64,000 nt of DNA from assembly GCA_033764725.1 (NCBI GenBank), contig JANRIR010000080.1, forward strand, positions 34,343 to 98,342, in the 5' to 3' direction. The translations under genes were made by a program, and so were the position numbers. This document shows positions 16,653-24,500 of the stretch, in pieces (positions within the stretch are counted from its first letter, which is position 1; the number at the start of each line of letters is the position of its first letter). Below the pieces are notes generated by a model. It was given only the letters and a program-made list of their open reading frames with translations, made no database searches and was not told where the DNA came from. Source of the DNA: RI-43 sp033764725. GTDB lineage: Bacteria > Pseudomonadota > Alphaproteobacteria > Caulobacterales > Aquidulcibacteraceae.

Positions 16653-17603
16653 ATGTTGAGACTCTACGCCCGCGGCAGCGGCGCCCTGATGCCCAGCGAC
16701 CTCCATGCGCCTGAAGCGCCGGAGGTGGTGTGGATCGATCTGGAGCACCCCACCGACGAGGAGGAGGCCTGCGTCGAAACCGCGCTCGGCGTGGATGTTC
16801 CCACGCATGACGAGCGCGCCGCCTTCGAAGACAGCGCCCGCTTCTACGAGGACGACGGCGCCCTGGTGATGACCGTCACGCTGCTCGGCCGGCGCGAGGA
16901 CGGGCCGTTCAAGGCCGATGCGGTGACCTTCATTCTCGTGCGCGACAAGCTCGTCACCGTGCGCCGCATCCGCCCGCGCGCGTTCGAGATCGGCCAGGGC
17001 CGCGCTTCGGCGCGCGTCGCCGGCGCGCAGACGGGCGCGGCGGTCTTCCTGGCGCTCGCAACAGGTTCGGTCGAACGCCTCGCGGACCTTCTGGCGGAGG
17101 TGCGCGGCGGCGCGCTTACCGTCTCGCGCGCGACCTTCGACGACGACAACGGCACGCTGAACCTGTCCGCCACGCTGCGCACGCTCGGGCGGCTCGGCAC
17201 GCAGGCGACGATGACTCATGAATCGTTGTCGAGCCTGCAACGCATGCTCGCCTTCGTGTCGATCGTGTGCGACCGCCACGGACTTGACGCGGAAGCAGTG
17301 CGCGCGCTCGCGCGCGATGTCGAAGAACTCGAGCGCGACGGCGAAGCGCTGTCGCAGCATCTGGCTTTTCTGCAGAATGCGGCGGTGGGCCTGGTCAGCT
17401 CGGCGCAGAACAATGCGCTGCGCGGCCTGGCGCTCGCGACCATCGCCTTCGCCCCGCCGACCTTGGTCGCGTCCATCTTCGGCATGAATTTCGAAGCGAT
17501 GGACTGGTTCAAGACCGGTTGGGGGCCCTGGGCCGGGTTTGCGCTGATGCTGGCCGCGCCGCTGGCGCTGTTCGCCTTGGCGCGATGGCGGAAATGGTTT
17601 TGA
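16653..17603 (+). CDS. CorA-family divalent-cation transporter
   Basis: This 316-residue protein has a large N-terminal cytoplasmic domain and two C-terminal transmembrane helices. The signature GMN at residues 277-279 sits at the end of TM1 (ALATIAFAPPTLVASIF), and TM2 is near 292-310, followed by the basic tail ARWRKWF. It should form a pentameric Mg2+/Co2+ channel in the inner membrane. The length is that of CorA. The sequence cannot tell Mg2+ uptake from Zn2+ or Ni2+ export, so no symbol is assigned. Confidence 0.9.
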   Translation: MLRLYARGSGALMPSDLHAPEAPEVVWIDLEHPTDEEEACVETALGVDVPTHDERAAFEDSARFYEDDGALVMTVTLLGRREDGPFKADAVTFILVRDKLVTVRRIRPRAFEIGQGRASARVAGAQTGAAVFLALATGSVERLADLLAEVRGGALTVSRATFDDDNGTLNLSATLRTLGRLGTQATMTHESLSSLQRMLAFVSIVCDRHGLDAEAVRALARDVEELERDGEALSQHLAFLQNAAVGLVSSAQNNALRGLALATIAFAPPTLVASIFGMNFEAMDWFKTGWGPWAGFALMLAAPLALFALARWRKWF

Positions 17604-17669
17604 AACCTTGGCGCGCCCAAAGCGTTTGAGGGCGCAAAGCGCGTTTGCGTGACCAGAAGGAGATCGCCG

Positions 17670-17900
17670 ATGTCGACCCGTTCGCTTGCCGTGCCGCTCG
17701 CCCTCGCCGCCGCTGCGGCCGTTTCCGGCTGCGGCACCACCTTCGCCGACCGCACGCTGTCGGGCGCGGGGATCGGCGCCGGCGTCGGCGTGGTGGCCGG
17801 ACCGATCGGGGTCGGCACGGGGGCGGTGGTCGGCGGCGCGGTCGGCGCGCTGACCCCGGAAAAGAACCTCAATCTCGGCCGGCCGATCTGGAACCGCTGA
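17670..17900 (+). CDS. Small glycine-zipper lipoprotein
   Basis: This 76-residue protein has a signal peptide ending in VSGC (lipobox Cys near residue 19). A Gly-rich stretch of alternating GxG/GxxxG (GAGIGAGVGVVAGPIGVGTG) resembles osmotically inducible or glycine-zipper 2TM-type envelope proteins. The ATG at 17670 follows AGAAGGAGAT, a strong ribosome site. An outer-membrane lipoprotein is the likely location; the function is not known. Confidence 0.72.
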   Translation: MSTRSLAVPLALAAAAAVSGCGTTFADRTLSGAGIGAGVGVVAGPIGVGTGAVVGGAVGALTPEKNLNLGRPIWNR

Positions 17901-17988
17901 GCCGGCCCTTCCCGGCGGCGCGCCTTTCGCCTATCAGAGCGCGCAATCGGCGCCCGTCTGTGCTGCGGGAGGGCCACGGAGACCGCGC

Positions 17989-18543
17989 ATGCCTGCGCTC
18001 GAATTCAGCCGTCGCTACGCGATGGCGCATCGGCTCATCGCCGATCCGCATTCCAAGTGCGCCACGCCGCACGGCCACAATGAGATCGTGACCGTGCGCC
18101 TGACCGCGACCGCGCCGCTGAGCGTGGACGGCGCCAACCATCTCGCCCGCTTCGAGGATGTGAAGGGCCGCTGGCACGCCTGGATCGACGGCCATGTCGA
18201 CCACGCCTTGCAGCTGGGCGACGCCGATCCGCTGATTGGCTTTTTCAGGGCGCACGAGCCTGCACGGCTGGCGCGCCTTCTGGTGACCCCTGGAGACCCG
18301 ACCACGGAAGTTCTCGCCGCCTGTTTCTTTCTGAAGCTTGAAACCTTCCTCGCCGCCGATGGGCTGCCGTTCGCGGTCGAAACCGTGCGCGTGGAGGAGA
18401 CGCCGACCAACGCGGTGATCGCTTCGCGCGCCGACGCCGAAGCGCTGACGTGCGCGCTGCCGGAGGATGCGTGGCCGCGCCGCGCCGACATGAGCATCAA
18501 TGATTTCGCCCCCACGCGGAGCCCCGCTCACGCCATCTTGTAG
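17989..18543 (+). CDS. 6-carboxytetrahydropterin / 6-pyruvoyltetrahydropterin synthase-like protein
   Basis: This 184-residue QueD/PTPS-family enzyme has zinc ligands His14, His28 and His30 (AMAHRL, PHGHN), with catalytic Cys24 four residues before the HxH. DHALQLGD supplies the Asp/His pair, and PTTEVLA and VEETPTN end the fold. The family converts dihydroneopterin triphosphate in queuosine or biopterin synthesis. No queC or queE is nearby. It is longer than the usual 120 residues, with an insert around 80-110 (GFFRAHEPARLARLL), so the role may be a paralogous one. Its end overlaps the convergent P450 gene by 16 bp. Confidence 0.85.
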   Translation: MPALEFSRRYAMAHRLIADPHSKCATPHGHNEIVTVRLTATAPLSVDGANHLARFEDVKGRWHAWIDGHVDHALQLGDADPLIGFFRAHEPARLARLLVTPGDPTTEVLAACFFLKLETFLAADGLPFAVETVRVEETPTNAVIASRADAEALTCALPEDAWPRRADMSINDFAPTRSPAHAIL

Positions 18544-19847
18544 CGCACCGGCATCGTCTTCAGCCCCGACACGAAATTCGAGCGCGTGTTTTTCGGCTCG
18601 CCCGTCAGCTCGATGCTGTGCAGGCGCGGCAACAATTCCTGGAACAGCGCGCGGATCTCCATGCGCGCGAGGTGCATGCCCAGACACAGATGCACGCCGT
18701 GCCCGAACGCGACCTGCTTTTGCACCTGGCGATCGACGCGGAACTTGAAGGGATCCTCGAACACCTCCTCGTCGCGATTGCCGCTCCAGTAGAACAAGGT
18801 CAGCCCGTCCCCGGCTTTGATCGTCTTGTCGCGGATCGTGTAATCCTGCGTGGCCGTGCGCATGAAATGCTTCACCGGCGTCACCCAGCGCACCATCTCC
18901 TCCACCGCATTGGGCAAGAGCGAGAGGTCGCCCTTCAGCTTCGCCATCTGTTCGGGATTGCGGATGAGCTGCAGTAGGCCGCCGGAGGCCGTTGAGCTTG
19001 TGGTGTCATGCCCGGCGGTGGCGATGATGACGTAATAGCTCATCGCCTCGCGCTCGCCGATCGGGGCGCCGTCGATCAGGCCGTTGGCGATGATCGAGGC
19101 GACGTCGTCTTTCGGATTGGCGCGGCGATCGGCGGTCAAGGCGCCGAAATACTGGAACAGCACTTGCGCGGTCTGGAACAGGTCGACCGTCTCGACTTCC
19201 CCGTTCCAGCTTCCGTCCGCGCTTTTGCGCGCGCGCTGGCTTTCGGCGACGACATCCGGATCGCCGACGCCGAAAATCTCCTGCGTCAATTGCAGCATGA
19301 TCGGCTCATCCGATTTCGGGACGCCCAAAATCTCCATGATCACGCGTAACGGATACCAGACCGCTACCTCCTTCACGAAATCGCACTCCGTGCCGAGTTC
19401 GGCCATGCGGTCGACATGCTCTTTCGCGATCTGCGCGATGCGTGCTTCGAGCTTTTTCAGGTTCGGCGGCATGAACCAGGATTGCGTCAGCGTGCGCAGC
19501 TTCATGTGCACGGGGTCGTCGAGATCGACGAGCGTGCGGAACAGGTGCGTGTCGCCGGTGACGGACTTCACCCATTCCTCGCCCTCGATCGGCGACAGAT
19601 ACGTGCGCTGGCTGTTGATGAAGATGTCGGATCGTTTCTCGATCTCGAGAATATCGGCGTGCTTGGTGATCGCCCAGAACGGGCGAAACCCAGCCGGCTG
19701 CATCCAGCGCACCGGATCGTCGCGCCGCAGCGTAGCGTAGAGCGCGTGCACCTCGTTTTCGTCGGCCATGACGTCGGGATTGACGATCGCATCGTCGATC
19801 CGATCCCGCGTGTAGCCGGGGAATTTCTGCAACGCCGCAGCGCTCAT
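18528..19847 (-). CDS. Cytochrome P450
   Basis: This is a 439-residue soluble P450. It has a complete I-helix motif, AGHDTT (278-283), ExxR at 317-320, and a heme loop FGHGVHLCLG with Cys388. The sequence resembles the CYP108/CYP125-like group of alpha- and actinobacterial P450s that hydroxylate terpenoids or sterols; this is an impression only. The start ATG at 19847 has a GGGAGCGGG ribosome site. No ferredoxin gene is adjacent, and the neighbouring DUF4345-like and acyl-CoA dehydrogenase genes lie upstream on the same strand. Confidence 0.94.
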   Translation of the reverse strand: MSAAALQKFPGYTRDRIDDAIVNPDVMADENEVHALYATLRRDDPVRWMQPAGFRPFWAITKHADILEIEKRSDIFINSQRTYLSPIEGEEWVKSVTGDTHLFRTLVDLDDPVHMKLRTLTQSWFMPPNLKKLEARIAQIAKEHVDRMAELGTECDFVKEVAVWYPLRVIMEILGVPKSDEPIMLQLTQEIFGVGDPDVVAESQRARKSADGSWNGEVETVDLFQTAQVLFQYFGALTADRRANPKDDVASIIANGLIDGAPIGEREAMSYYVIIATAGHDTTSSTASGGLLQLIRNPEQMAKLKGDLSLLPNAVEEMVRWVTPVKHFMRTATQDYTIRDKTIKAGDGLTLFYWSGNRDEEVFEDPFKFRVDRQVQKQVAFGHGVHLCLGMHLARMEIRALFQELLPRLHSIELTGEPKNTRSNFVSGLKTMPVRYKMA

Positions 19848-19920
19848 GGCCCGCTCCCTGATGGTTTATCGAAGCCTATCGCGAAATGACGCGGGCGTCA
19901 GCGGCGCCGCAGCGTGAGCC

Positions 19921-20346
19921 TTATCCCGCCGGAAACGCCAAGCCCGCCATCCAGGGCGCGGCCAGCGCCGCAGCGATCAGGATTTCGAATGCGGTGGAGG
20001 CGCGGTTGAACGGCGTGTCGGCCTTGTCCAGCGCCATCGCGACGAGGCGGCCGAAGGCCGTCCCGCCCCAGGCGGCGGACAAGACGCCGACCGCGCCGCC
20101 TGCGATCACCGCCGTCACGTCGTTCCCGGACAGGATCGTGCGGGCGACGAAATAGAATGCGAAGGCGTGCGCGAACAGGAACAGGCCGCCGAACGTGGCG
20201 CGGAATTCCGCGAAGCCACCGGGGCGCTCAGCCTCCGCTTGCAGCCGCAGCAGGCGCGCGGCCCAGTGCGGGTCGGTCATGCCCTTCAGCCCGACGCCAG
20301 CGCCGATCAGCAGCGCCAGCGCCGCCGCGATCCATGCGAAGCTCAT
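19921..20346 (-). CDS. DUF4345-like integral membrane protein
   Basis: This 141-residue hydrophobic protein has four predicted transmembrane helices (about 4-22, 48-68, 76-98, 118-138) separated by short polar loops, including a conserved-looking FRATFGG between TM1 and TM2. That pattern is typical of the DUF4345/DUF4293-type small membrane proteins. No catalytic motif is visible and the function is unknown. It lies between a P450 and an acyl-CoA dehydrogenase on the same strand, with gaps of about 75 bp on both sides. Confidence 0.7.
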   Translation of the reverse strand: MSFAWIAAALALLIGAGVGLKGMTDPHWAARLLRLQAEAERPGGFAEFRATFGGLFLFAHAFAFYFVARTILSGNDVTAVIAGGAVGVLSAAWGGTAFGRLVAMALDKADTPFNRASTAFEILIAAALAAPWMAGLAFPAG

Positions 20347-20420
20347 TGTGCGCCCCTCGATCCATGGAAAAACGGCGGACGCCTGCGCGCCCGCCGTTTG
20401 CTTTCACACTATCGAAATAG

Positions 20421-21716
20421 TCACCGAATGCCCGGCACGTGCAAACGGCCCTCTTCTTCCGTCTTGCGGCGCATGTCTTCGCCGGCGTGCTTTCCAAGCT
20501 CGAGGCGCGCGATGGTGCGCGCGTGCACTTCATCCGGACCATCCGCCAGGCGCAGCGTGCGCTGATGCGCATAGGCCGAGGCGAGACCGTAATCGGTGGT
20601 GACCCCGCCCCCGCCATGCGCCTGGATCGCGTCGTCGATGATCTTCAGCGCCATGTTCGGCGCCTGCACCTTGATCATCGCGATCTCGGCGCGCGCGACC
20701 TTGTTGCCCACGGTGTCCATCATGTAGGCGGCCTTGAGGCACAGAAGGCGCGTCATCTCGATGTCGATGCGCGCGCGCGCGATGCGCTCCTCCCACACGG
20801 AATGTTCGGCGACGAGCTTGCCGAAGGCGCGGCGCGATTGCAGGCGCTTGCACATCTTTTCCAGCGCGACCTCCGCCACGCCGATCGTGCGCATGCAATG
20901 GTGGATGCGGCCCGGGCCGAGGCGCCCTTGCGCGATCTCGAAACCTTTGCCCTCCCCCCAAACGATATTCTCCGCCGGCACGCGCACGTTTTCGAGCACC
21001 ACTTCGGCATGGCCGTGGGGCGCGTCGTCATAGCCGAACACCGGCAGCATGCGCACGATCTTGATGCCCTTGGCGTCGAGCGGAACGAGGATTTGGCTTT
21101 GCTGCGTGTAGGTGCGCTCGCCCGGATTGGTCTTGCCCATGACGATGGCGACCTTGCAGCGCGGATCGCCCACACCGGACGACCACCATTTGCGGCCATT
21201 GATCACGTAATGATCGCCGTCGCGTTCGATGCGGGTTTCGATATTGGTGGCGTCGGACGAGGCGACCTGCGGCTCCGTCATCAGGAAGGCGGAGCGGATT
21301 TCGCCGTTCATTAGCGGGCGCAGCCATTGCTCCTTCTGGGCGCGCGTGCCGTAGCGATAGAGCACCTCCATGTTGCCGGTGTCTGGCGCCGAGCAATTGA
21401 ACACTTCCGACGCGAAGCCGACGCGGCCGAGCAATTCTGCGATCGCGGCGTAGGTCACGTTCGACAGGCCGGGCCCTTCGAACTCGAAAGTGTCGTCGAC
21501 ATGCGCTGCGCCATGCGAGGGCGGCATGAACATGTTCCACAGGCCGGCCGCCTTGGCTTTCTTTTTCAGGTCCTCGACGACGGGAATGACCTTCCAGCGC
21601 TCGCCCTCTTCGTCCTGCTTCTGGTAGGTCGGAATGGCCGGGACGATGTGCTCATCCATGAAGCGCTTGACGCGGTCGATCCACTGCTTGGTTTCTTCGG
21701 AATGTTCAAAAATCAT
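20421..21716 (-). CDS. Acyl-CoA dehydrogenase (ACAD10/11-like)
   Basis: This FAD-dependent acyl-CoA dehydrogenase of 431 residues has the N-terminal helical domain, the middle beta-domain with FLMTEPQVASSDATN (flavin and substrate contacts) and RKWWSSG, and the C-terminal helical domain ending LADGPDEVHARTIARLELGKH. This last motif is typical of the ACAD10/ACAD11 group and of LvaC-type enzymes. The ATG at 21716 is preferred to one 36 bp upstream because GGGAGGAAGCC precedes it. The window also carries the kinase half of the ACAD10/11 arrangement as a separate gene at 13553-14638. Confidence 0.93.
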   Translation of the reverse strand: MIFEHSEETKQWIDRVKRFMDEHIVPAIPTYQKQDEEGERWKVIPVVEDLKKKAKAAGLWNMFMPPSHGAAHVDDTFEFEGPGLSNVTYAAIAELLGRVGFASEVFNCSAPDTGNMEVLYRYGTRAQKEQWLRPLMNGEIRSAFLMTEPQVASSDATNIETRIERDGDHYVINGRKWWSSGVGDPRCKVAIVMGKTNPGERTYTQQSQILVPLDAKGIKIVRMLPVFGYDDAPHGHAEVVLENVRVPAENIVWGEGKGFEIAQGRLGPGRIHHCMRTIGVAEVALEKMCKRLQSRRAFGKLVAEHSVWEERIARARIDIEMTRLLCLKAAYMMDTVGNKVARAEIAMIKVQAPNMALKIIDDAIQAHGGGGVTTDYGLASAYAHQRTLRLADGPDEVHARTIARLELGKHAGEDMRRKTEEEGRLHVPGIR

Positions 21717-21808
21717 GGCTTCCTCCCGTGGCGCCGGCGCATTCTTCGTCAATCCTGGCCAGATTAAACGGGGCGCCGGCCCGGAGCAATGCGACGCGGG
21801 GGAATGAC

Positions 21809-22372
21809 TTGAATTTACGGACGGAAACGCTCGAAGGCTGGGGCGTGCGGCTGGTCCCGCTGGAGGCGGCGCACCGGGCGCCGCTGCGTGAGGCGGCCGC
21901 CGATCCCGCGCTGTGGGCGCACTGGCCGCGCCCGATGGCCGATTGGGACGCCGCGTTCGATTGGCTGTGCGCAGAGGTCGCCGCGGGGCGCTTCATCGCC
22001 TTCACCGTGTGCGCGCCGGAGCCACTCGGCCAGACCTGCTACCTCAACATCCGCGCCGAACATGCCGGCGTGGAGATCGGCCACACCTGGTACGCCGCCG
22101 CCGCGCAGGGCGGCCGCGTCAATCCGGCGTGCAAGCTGCTCCTGATGGACCACGCCTTCGTCTGCGGCGCCGAGCGCGTGGAGCTGAAGACCGACGCGCG
22201 CAACGCGCGATCCCGCGCTGCGATCCTCAAAATGGGCGCGACGTTCGAGGGGATCTTCCGGCGCCACATGCGCCGGCCCGACGGCGCCTGGCGCGACACG
22301 GCGTGGTATTCGGTGATCCGCGAGGACTGGCCCGCGGTGCGTGCCGGTTTGGCGGCGCGCCTTTCGGCTTGA
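21809..22372 (+). CDS. GNAT-family N-acetyltransferase
   Basis: This 187-residue protein has the RimJ/RimL-type GNAT fold: GWGVRLVPLEAAHRAPL at the start, then VEIGHTWYAAAAQG and NPACKLLLMDHAF (acetyl-CoA-binding loop), then RVELKTDARNARSRAAILKMGATFEGIFRRHM, here given as the family's usual closing block. The start is taken as TTG at 21809, with GGGGGAA just before it. The frame is open further upstream, so this start is uncertain. Relatives acetylate small amines or protein N-termini; the substrate is unknown. Confidence 0.85.
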   Translation: MNLRTETLEGWGVRLVPLEAAHRAPLREAAADPALWAHWPRPMADWDAAFDWLCAEVAAGRFIAFTVCAPEPLGQTCYLNIRAEHAGVEIGHTWYAAAAQGGRVNPACKLLLMDHAFVCGAERVELKTDARNARSRAAILKMGATFEGIFRRHMRRPDGAWRDTAWYSVIREDWPAVRAGLAARLSA

Positions 22373-22425
22373 CGCTGAGACGCCGCCGCAAGAAGCTTGC
22401 ATATACAGAGATCGGAGAGGCGCGC

Positions 22426-23163
22426 ATGGCGATGGTGAAGGGCGCGGCGCTCGTGGTCGGCGCCGGCGACGATCTCGGCGGCGCCATCGCCATGGCGTTC
22501 GCGCGCGAGGGCTACGCCGCGTGCGTGACGCGCCGTCCGCGCCATGGCGACAAGCTCGACGCGCTCGCCCAGCGCATCCGCGACGCCGGGCACGTCGCGC
22601 ACGCCTACGGCGTCGATGCGCGCGAAGAAAACGACACCATCCACTTGATCGAAACGATCGAACGCGATGTCGCCCCGATCGAGGTCGCCGTGTTCAATAT
22701 CGGCGCAAACGTGCGCTTCGCGGCGACCGAAACAACCGCGCAGGTCTATCGCAAAGTCTGGGAGATGGCCGCATTCGCCGGCTTCCTGATGGGGCGCGAG
22801 GTCGCCAAGCGCATGCTGGCGCGTGGCCGCGGCACGATCCTGTTCACCGGCGCCACCGCCAGCGTGCGCGGGCGCGACGGCTTCTCCGCCTTCGCCGGCG
22901 CCAAGCACGCGCTGCGCGCGCTGGCGCAAAGCATGGCGCGCGAGCTTGGACCGCAAGGCATCCATGTCGCGCATGTCGTGATCGACGGCGCGATCGATTC
23001 CAACTTCATCCGCGAGATGATGCCCGACGTCGACGAAAAGCGCGCCCGCGATGCAATCCTTTCGCCCGCCGCGATCGCCGAGAATTATGTCTGGCTGCAC
23101 AAACAGCATCGCTCCGCCTGGACCCACGAAATGGATCTGCGGCCCTGGAGCGAGGCGTGGTGA
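22426..23163 (+). CDS. SDR-family protein with Phe in place of catalytic Tyr
   Basis: This 245-residue protein has a short-chain-dehydrogenase fold. The cofactor motif is a degenerate VGAGDDLG (residues 11-18) rather than TGxxxGxG. At the active site the usual YxxxK is FAGAK (Phe156, Lys160), and the residue 13 before it is Ala143, not Ser. This matches the SDR subgroup that keeps the lysine but lacks the tyrosine. The ATG at 22426 follows CGGAGAGG. It may not be a normal dehydrogenase. Neighbours are GNAT and an isomerase gene on the same strand. Confidence 0.88.
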   Translation: MAMVKGAALVVGAGDDLGGAIAMAFAREGYAACVTRRPRHGDKLDALAQRIRDAGHVAHAYGVDAREENDTIHLIETIERDVAPIEVAVFNIGANVRFAATETTAQVYRKVWEMAAFAGFLMGREVAKRMLARGRGTILFTGATASVRGRDGFSAFAGAKHALRALAQSMARELGPQGIHVAHVVIDGAIDSNFIREMMPDVDEKRARDAILSPAAIAENYVWLHKQHRSAWTHEMDLRPWSEAW

Positions 23164-23169
23164 TTGTCG

Positions 23170-23308
23170 CCTTCTCCCACAAGGGGAGAAGGTGGATCGA
23201 CGCGGAACGCGTCGAGACGGATGAGGGGTGAAGGTGAAATGTTGCAGGCGTTGCGCCACCACCCCTCATCCGCCGCTTCGCGCCACCTTCTCCCACAAGG
23301 GGAGAAGG
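23170..23308. repeat. 139-bp composite extragenic palindrome
   Basis: The element is bounded by two hairpins, each with arms CCTTCTCCC/GGGAGAAGG (23170-23192 and 23286-23308). Inside these are GGATGAGGGGTG near 23219 and the complementary CACCCCTCATCC near 23260. The whole element can therefore fold as a long cruciform with small hairpins at both feet. A second copy with the same architecture lies at 60716-60855. It fills the gap between the SDR gene and the isomerase gene. Confidence 0.85.
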
Positions 23309-23330
23309 ACGTTTTTTGGGCCGTTGAACT

Positions 23331-23930
23331 ATGACCAAAACGATCGATTTCATCTTCGATTTCGGCAGCCCGAACGCCTATCTCGCGCACTTTGTACTGA
23401 AGGACATCGCCGCGCGCCGCGGCGCCGCGATCAACCGCATCCCGTGCCTGCTCGGCGGCATCTTCAAGGCGACAGGCAATCAGGCGCCGATGATCGCCTT
23501 CGCCAACATCAAGGGTAAGCGCGAATACGAGGCGTTGGAGATGACGCGCTTCATTGCGCGCCACAAGCTCGACCGGTTTCGCCTCAACCCGCACTTTCCA
23601 GTCAATACCCTCACCATCATGCGCGGGCTCGTCGCCGCCGAGATGGACGATGTGGGCGAGCCTTATGTCAAGACCGTGCTCGCCGCGATGTGGGAGCGCG
23701 GCCTCAAGATGGACGATCCCGCCGTAATCAAGGTTGCGCTCGACGAAGCGGGCTTGCCCGGTGAGCGCCTGCTCGCGCGCGCCGGCGCCGACGATGTGAA
23801 AGCAAAGCTCGCCGCCAACACTCAGGCCGCAGTGGAGCGCGGCGCATTCGGCATCCCGACGTTCTTCGTCGGGGAGGAAATGTTCTTCGGCAAGGAGCGG
23901 CTCGGGCAGGTCGAAGATCTGCTGAGCTAA
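23331..23930 (+). CDS. 2-hydroxychromene-2-carboxylate isomerase-like (DsbA-fold) protein
   Basis: This 199-residue protein belongs to the kappa-GST/HCCA isomerase family. It begins with IDFIFDFGSPNAYLAH, where the serine replaces the thioredoxin Cys and is the glutathione-activating residue. Then come RIPCLLGGIFKATGNQAP, NTLTIMRGLVAA and GAFGIPTFFVGEEMFFGKERL with the cis-proline. Such enzymes isomerise intermediates of naphthalene-type or other aromatic breakdown with glutathione. The window has no clear aromatic ring-cleavage pathway, so the real substrate is open. Confidence 0.88.
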   Translation: MTKTIDFIFDFGSPNAYLAHFVLKDIAARRGAAINRIPCLLGGIFKATGNQAPMIAFANIKGKREYEALEMTRFIARHKLDRFRLNPHFPVNTLTIMRGLVAAEMDDVGEPYVKTVLAAMWERGLKMDDPAVIKVALDEAGLPGERLLARAGADDVKAKLAANTQAAVERGAFGIPTFFVGEEMFFGKERLGQVEDLLS

Positions 23931-23947
23931 CCCACAACGCGCCAGCT

Positions 23948-24042
23948 CGGTCCTCGCGAAGGCGAGGACCCATCGCCAAAAAAATCTCCGTGCTGCGCAC
24001 ATTTTCGAGAGCGGGGATGGGTCCTCGCCTTCGCGAGGACCG
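23948..24042. repeat. Perfect 27-bp inverted repeat
   Basis: The left arm (23948-23974, starting CGGTCCTCGCGAAGG) and the right arm (24016-24042) are exact reverse complements separated by a 41-bp A+T-richer centre. Each arm is also a small hairpin by itself (GGTCCTCGC/GCGAGGACC). It lies between two convergent genes (isomerase and DUF1330 protein), so it can serve as a two-way transcription barrier. By look it is a mobile-type extragenic palindrome. Confidence 0.85.
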
Positions 24043-24074
24043 AGCGCCTTGAGCGTTGCACGCAAAAAACGCCC

Positions 24075-24500
24075 CTACGCCATTTCGCCAAACCCCGCGC
24101 CCGCCTCGCCGGGCTTCAGACGCAACAGGCGCGAATCCGCCACCGCCGCGGTGCGGTGCTTCACCGCTTCGCGATAATCTGCGTCGCGGATCATGTCGAT
24201 GAAAGCCTGCGCACTTGGGTATTCGGCGATGAAGGCGATATCCCACGCTTCGTCCGGCGGGCCTGTCAGCATGAAATCCGGCCTGCCGATCCAGATTTGC
24301 CGGCCGCCGACGCGACGAAAAATCGGCTCGCTCTCGCGGCCATAGGCCTGGTACGCCTCGCGGCCGCTCGCTTCGCGCCCATCCTCGTACGCCGCGCGGT
24401 CGCGCAGGCGCACCAGATTGAGCATGTGGATCGGCTCATCCAGCGGAAGATTGCGAAACGCGGCAAAGGTTTCGCGATCGGGGTTGACGTGGCTGCTCAT
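24075..24500 (-). CDS. DUF1330 family protein
   Basis: This 141-residue protein has the ferredoxin-like DUF1330 pattern: PIHMLNLVRLRDRAAYEDG near 23, AYQAYGRESEPIFRRVGG near 50, WDIAFIAEYPSAQAFIDMI near 86 and the closing VKHRTAAVADSRLLRL. The function of the family is unknown; the fold is that of dimeric alpha/beta-barrel proteins. The ATG at 24500 overlaps the TGA of the acyl-CoA dehydrogenase gene in front (ATGA), so it is the second gene of that operon. Confidence 0.87.
   Translation of the reverse strand: MSSHVNPDRETFAAFRNLPLDEPIHMLNLVRLRDRAAYEDGREASGREAYQAYGRESEPIFRRVGGRQIWIGRPDFMLTGPPDEAWDIAFIAEYPSAQAFIDMIRDADYREAVKHRTAAVADSRLLRLKPGEAGAGFGEMA

Noticed and set aside
14075..16654. An 859-codon open frame on the minus strand
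   Set aside because: It is antisense to the phosphotransferase, lipoprotein and amidohydrolase genes, which all have clear motifs; the frame is a composition artefact.
23170..23308. A CRISPR-like array, because of the repeated CCTTCTCCC motifs
   Set aside because: There are only two hairpins, inverted to each other and with one spacer; no cas genes are present. It is a palindromic extragenic element.
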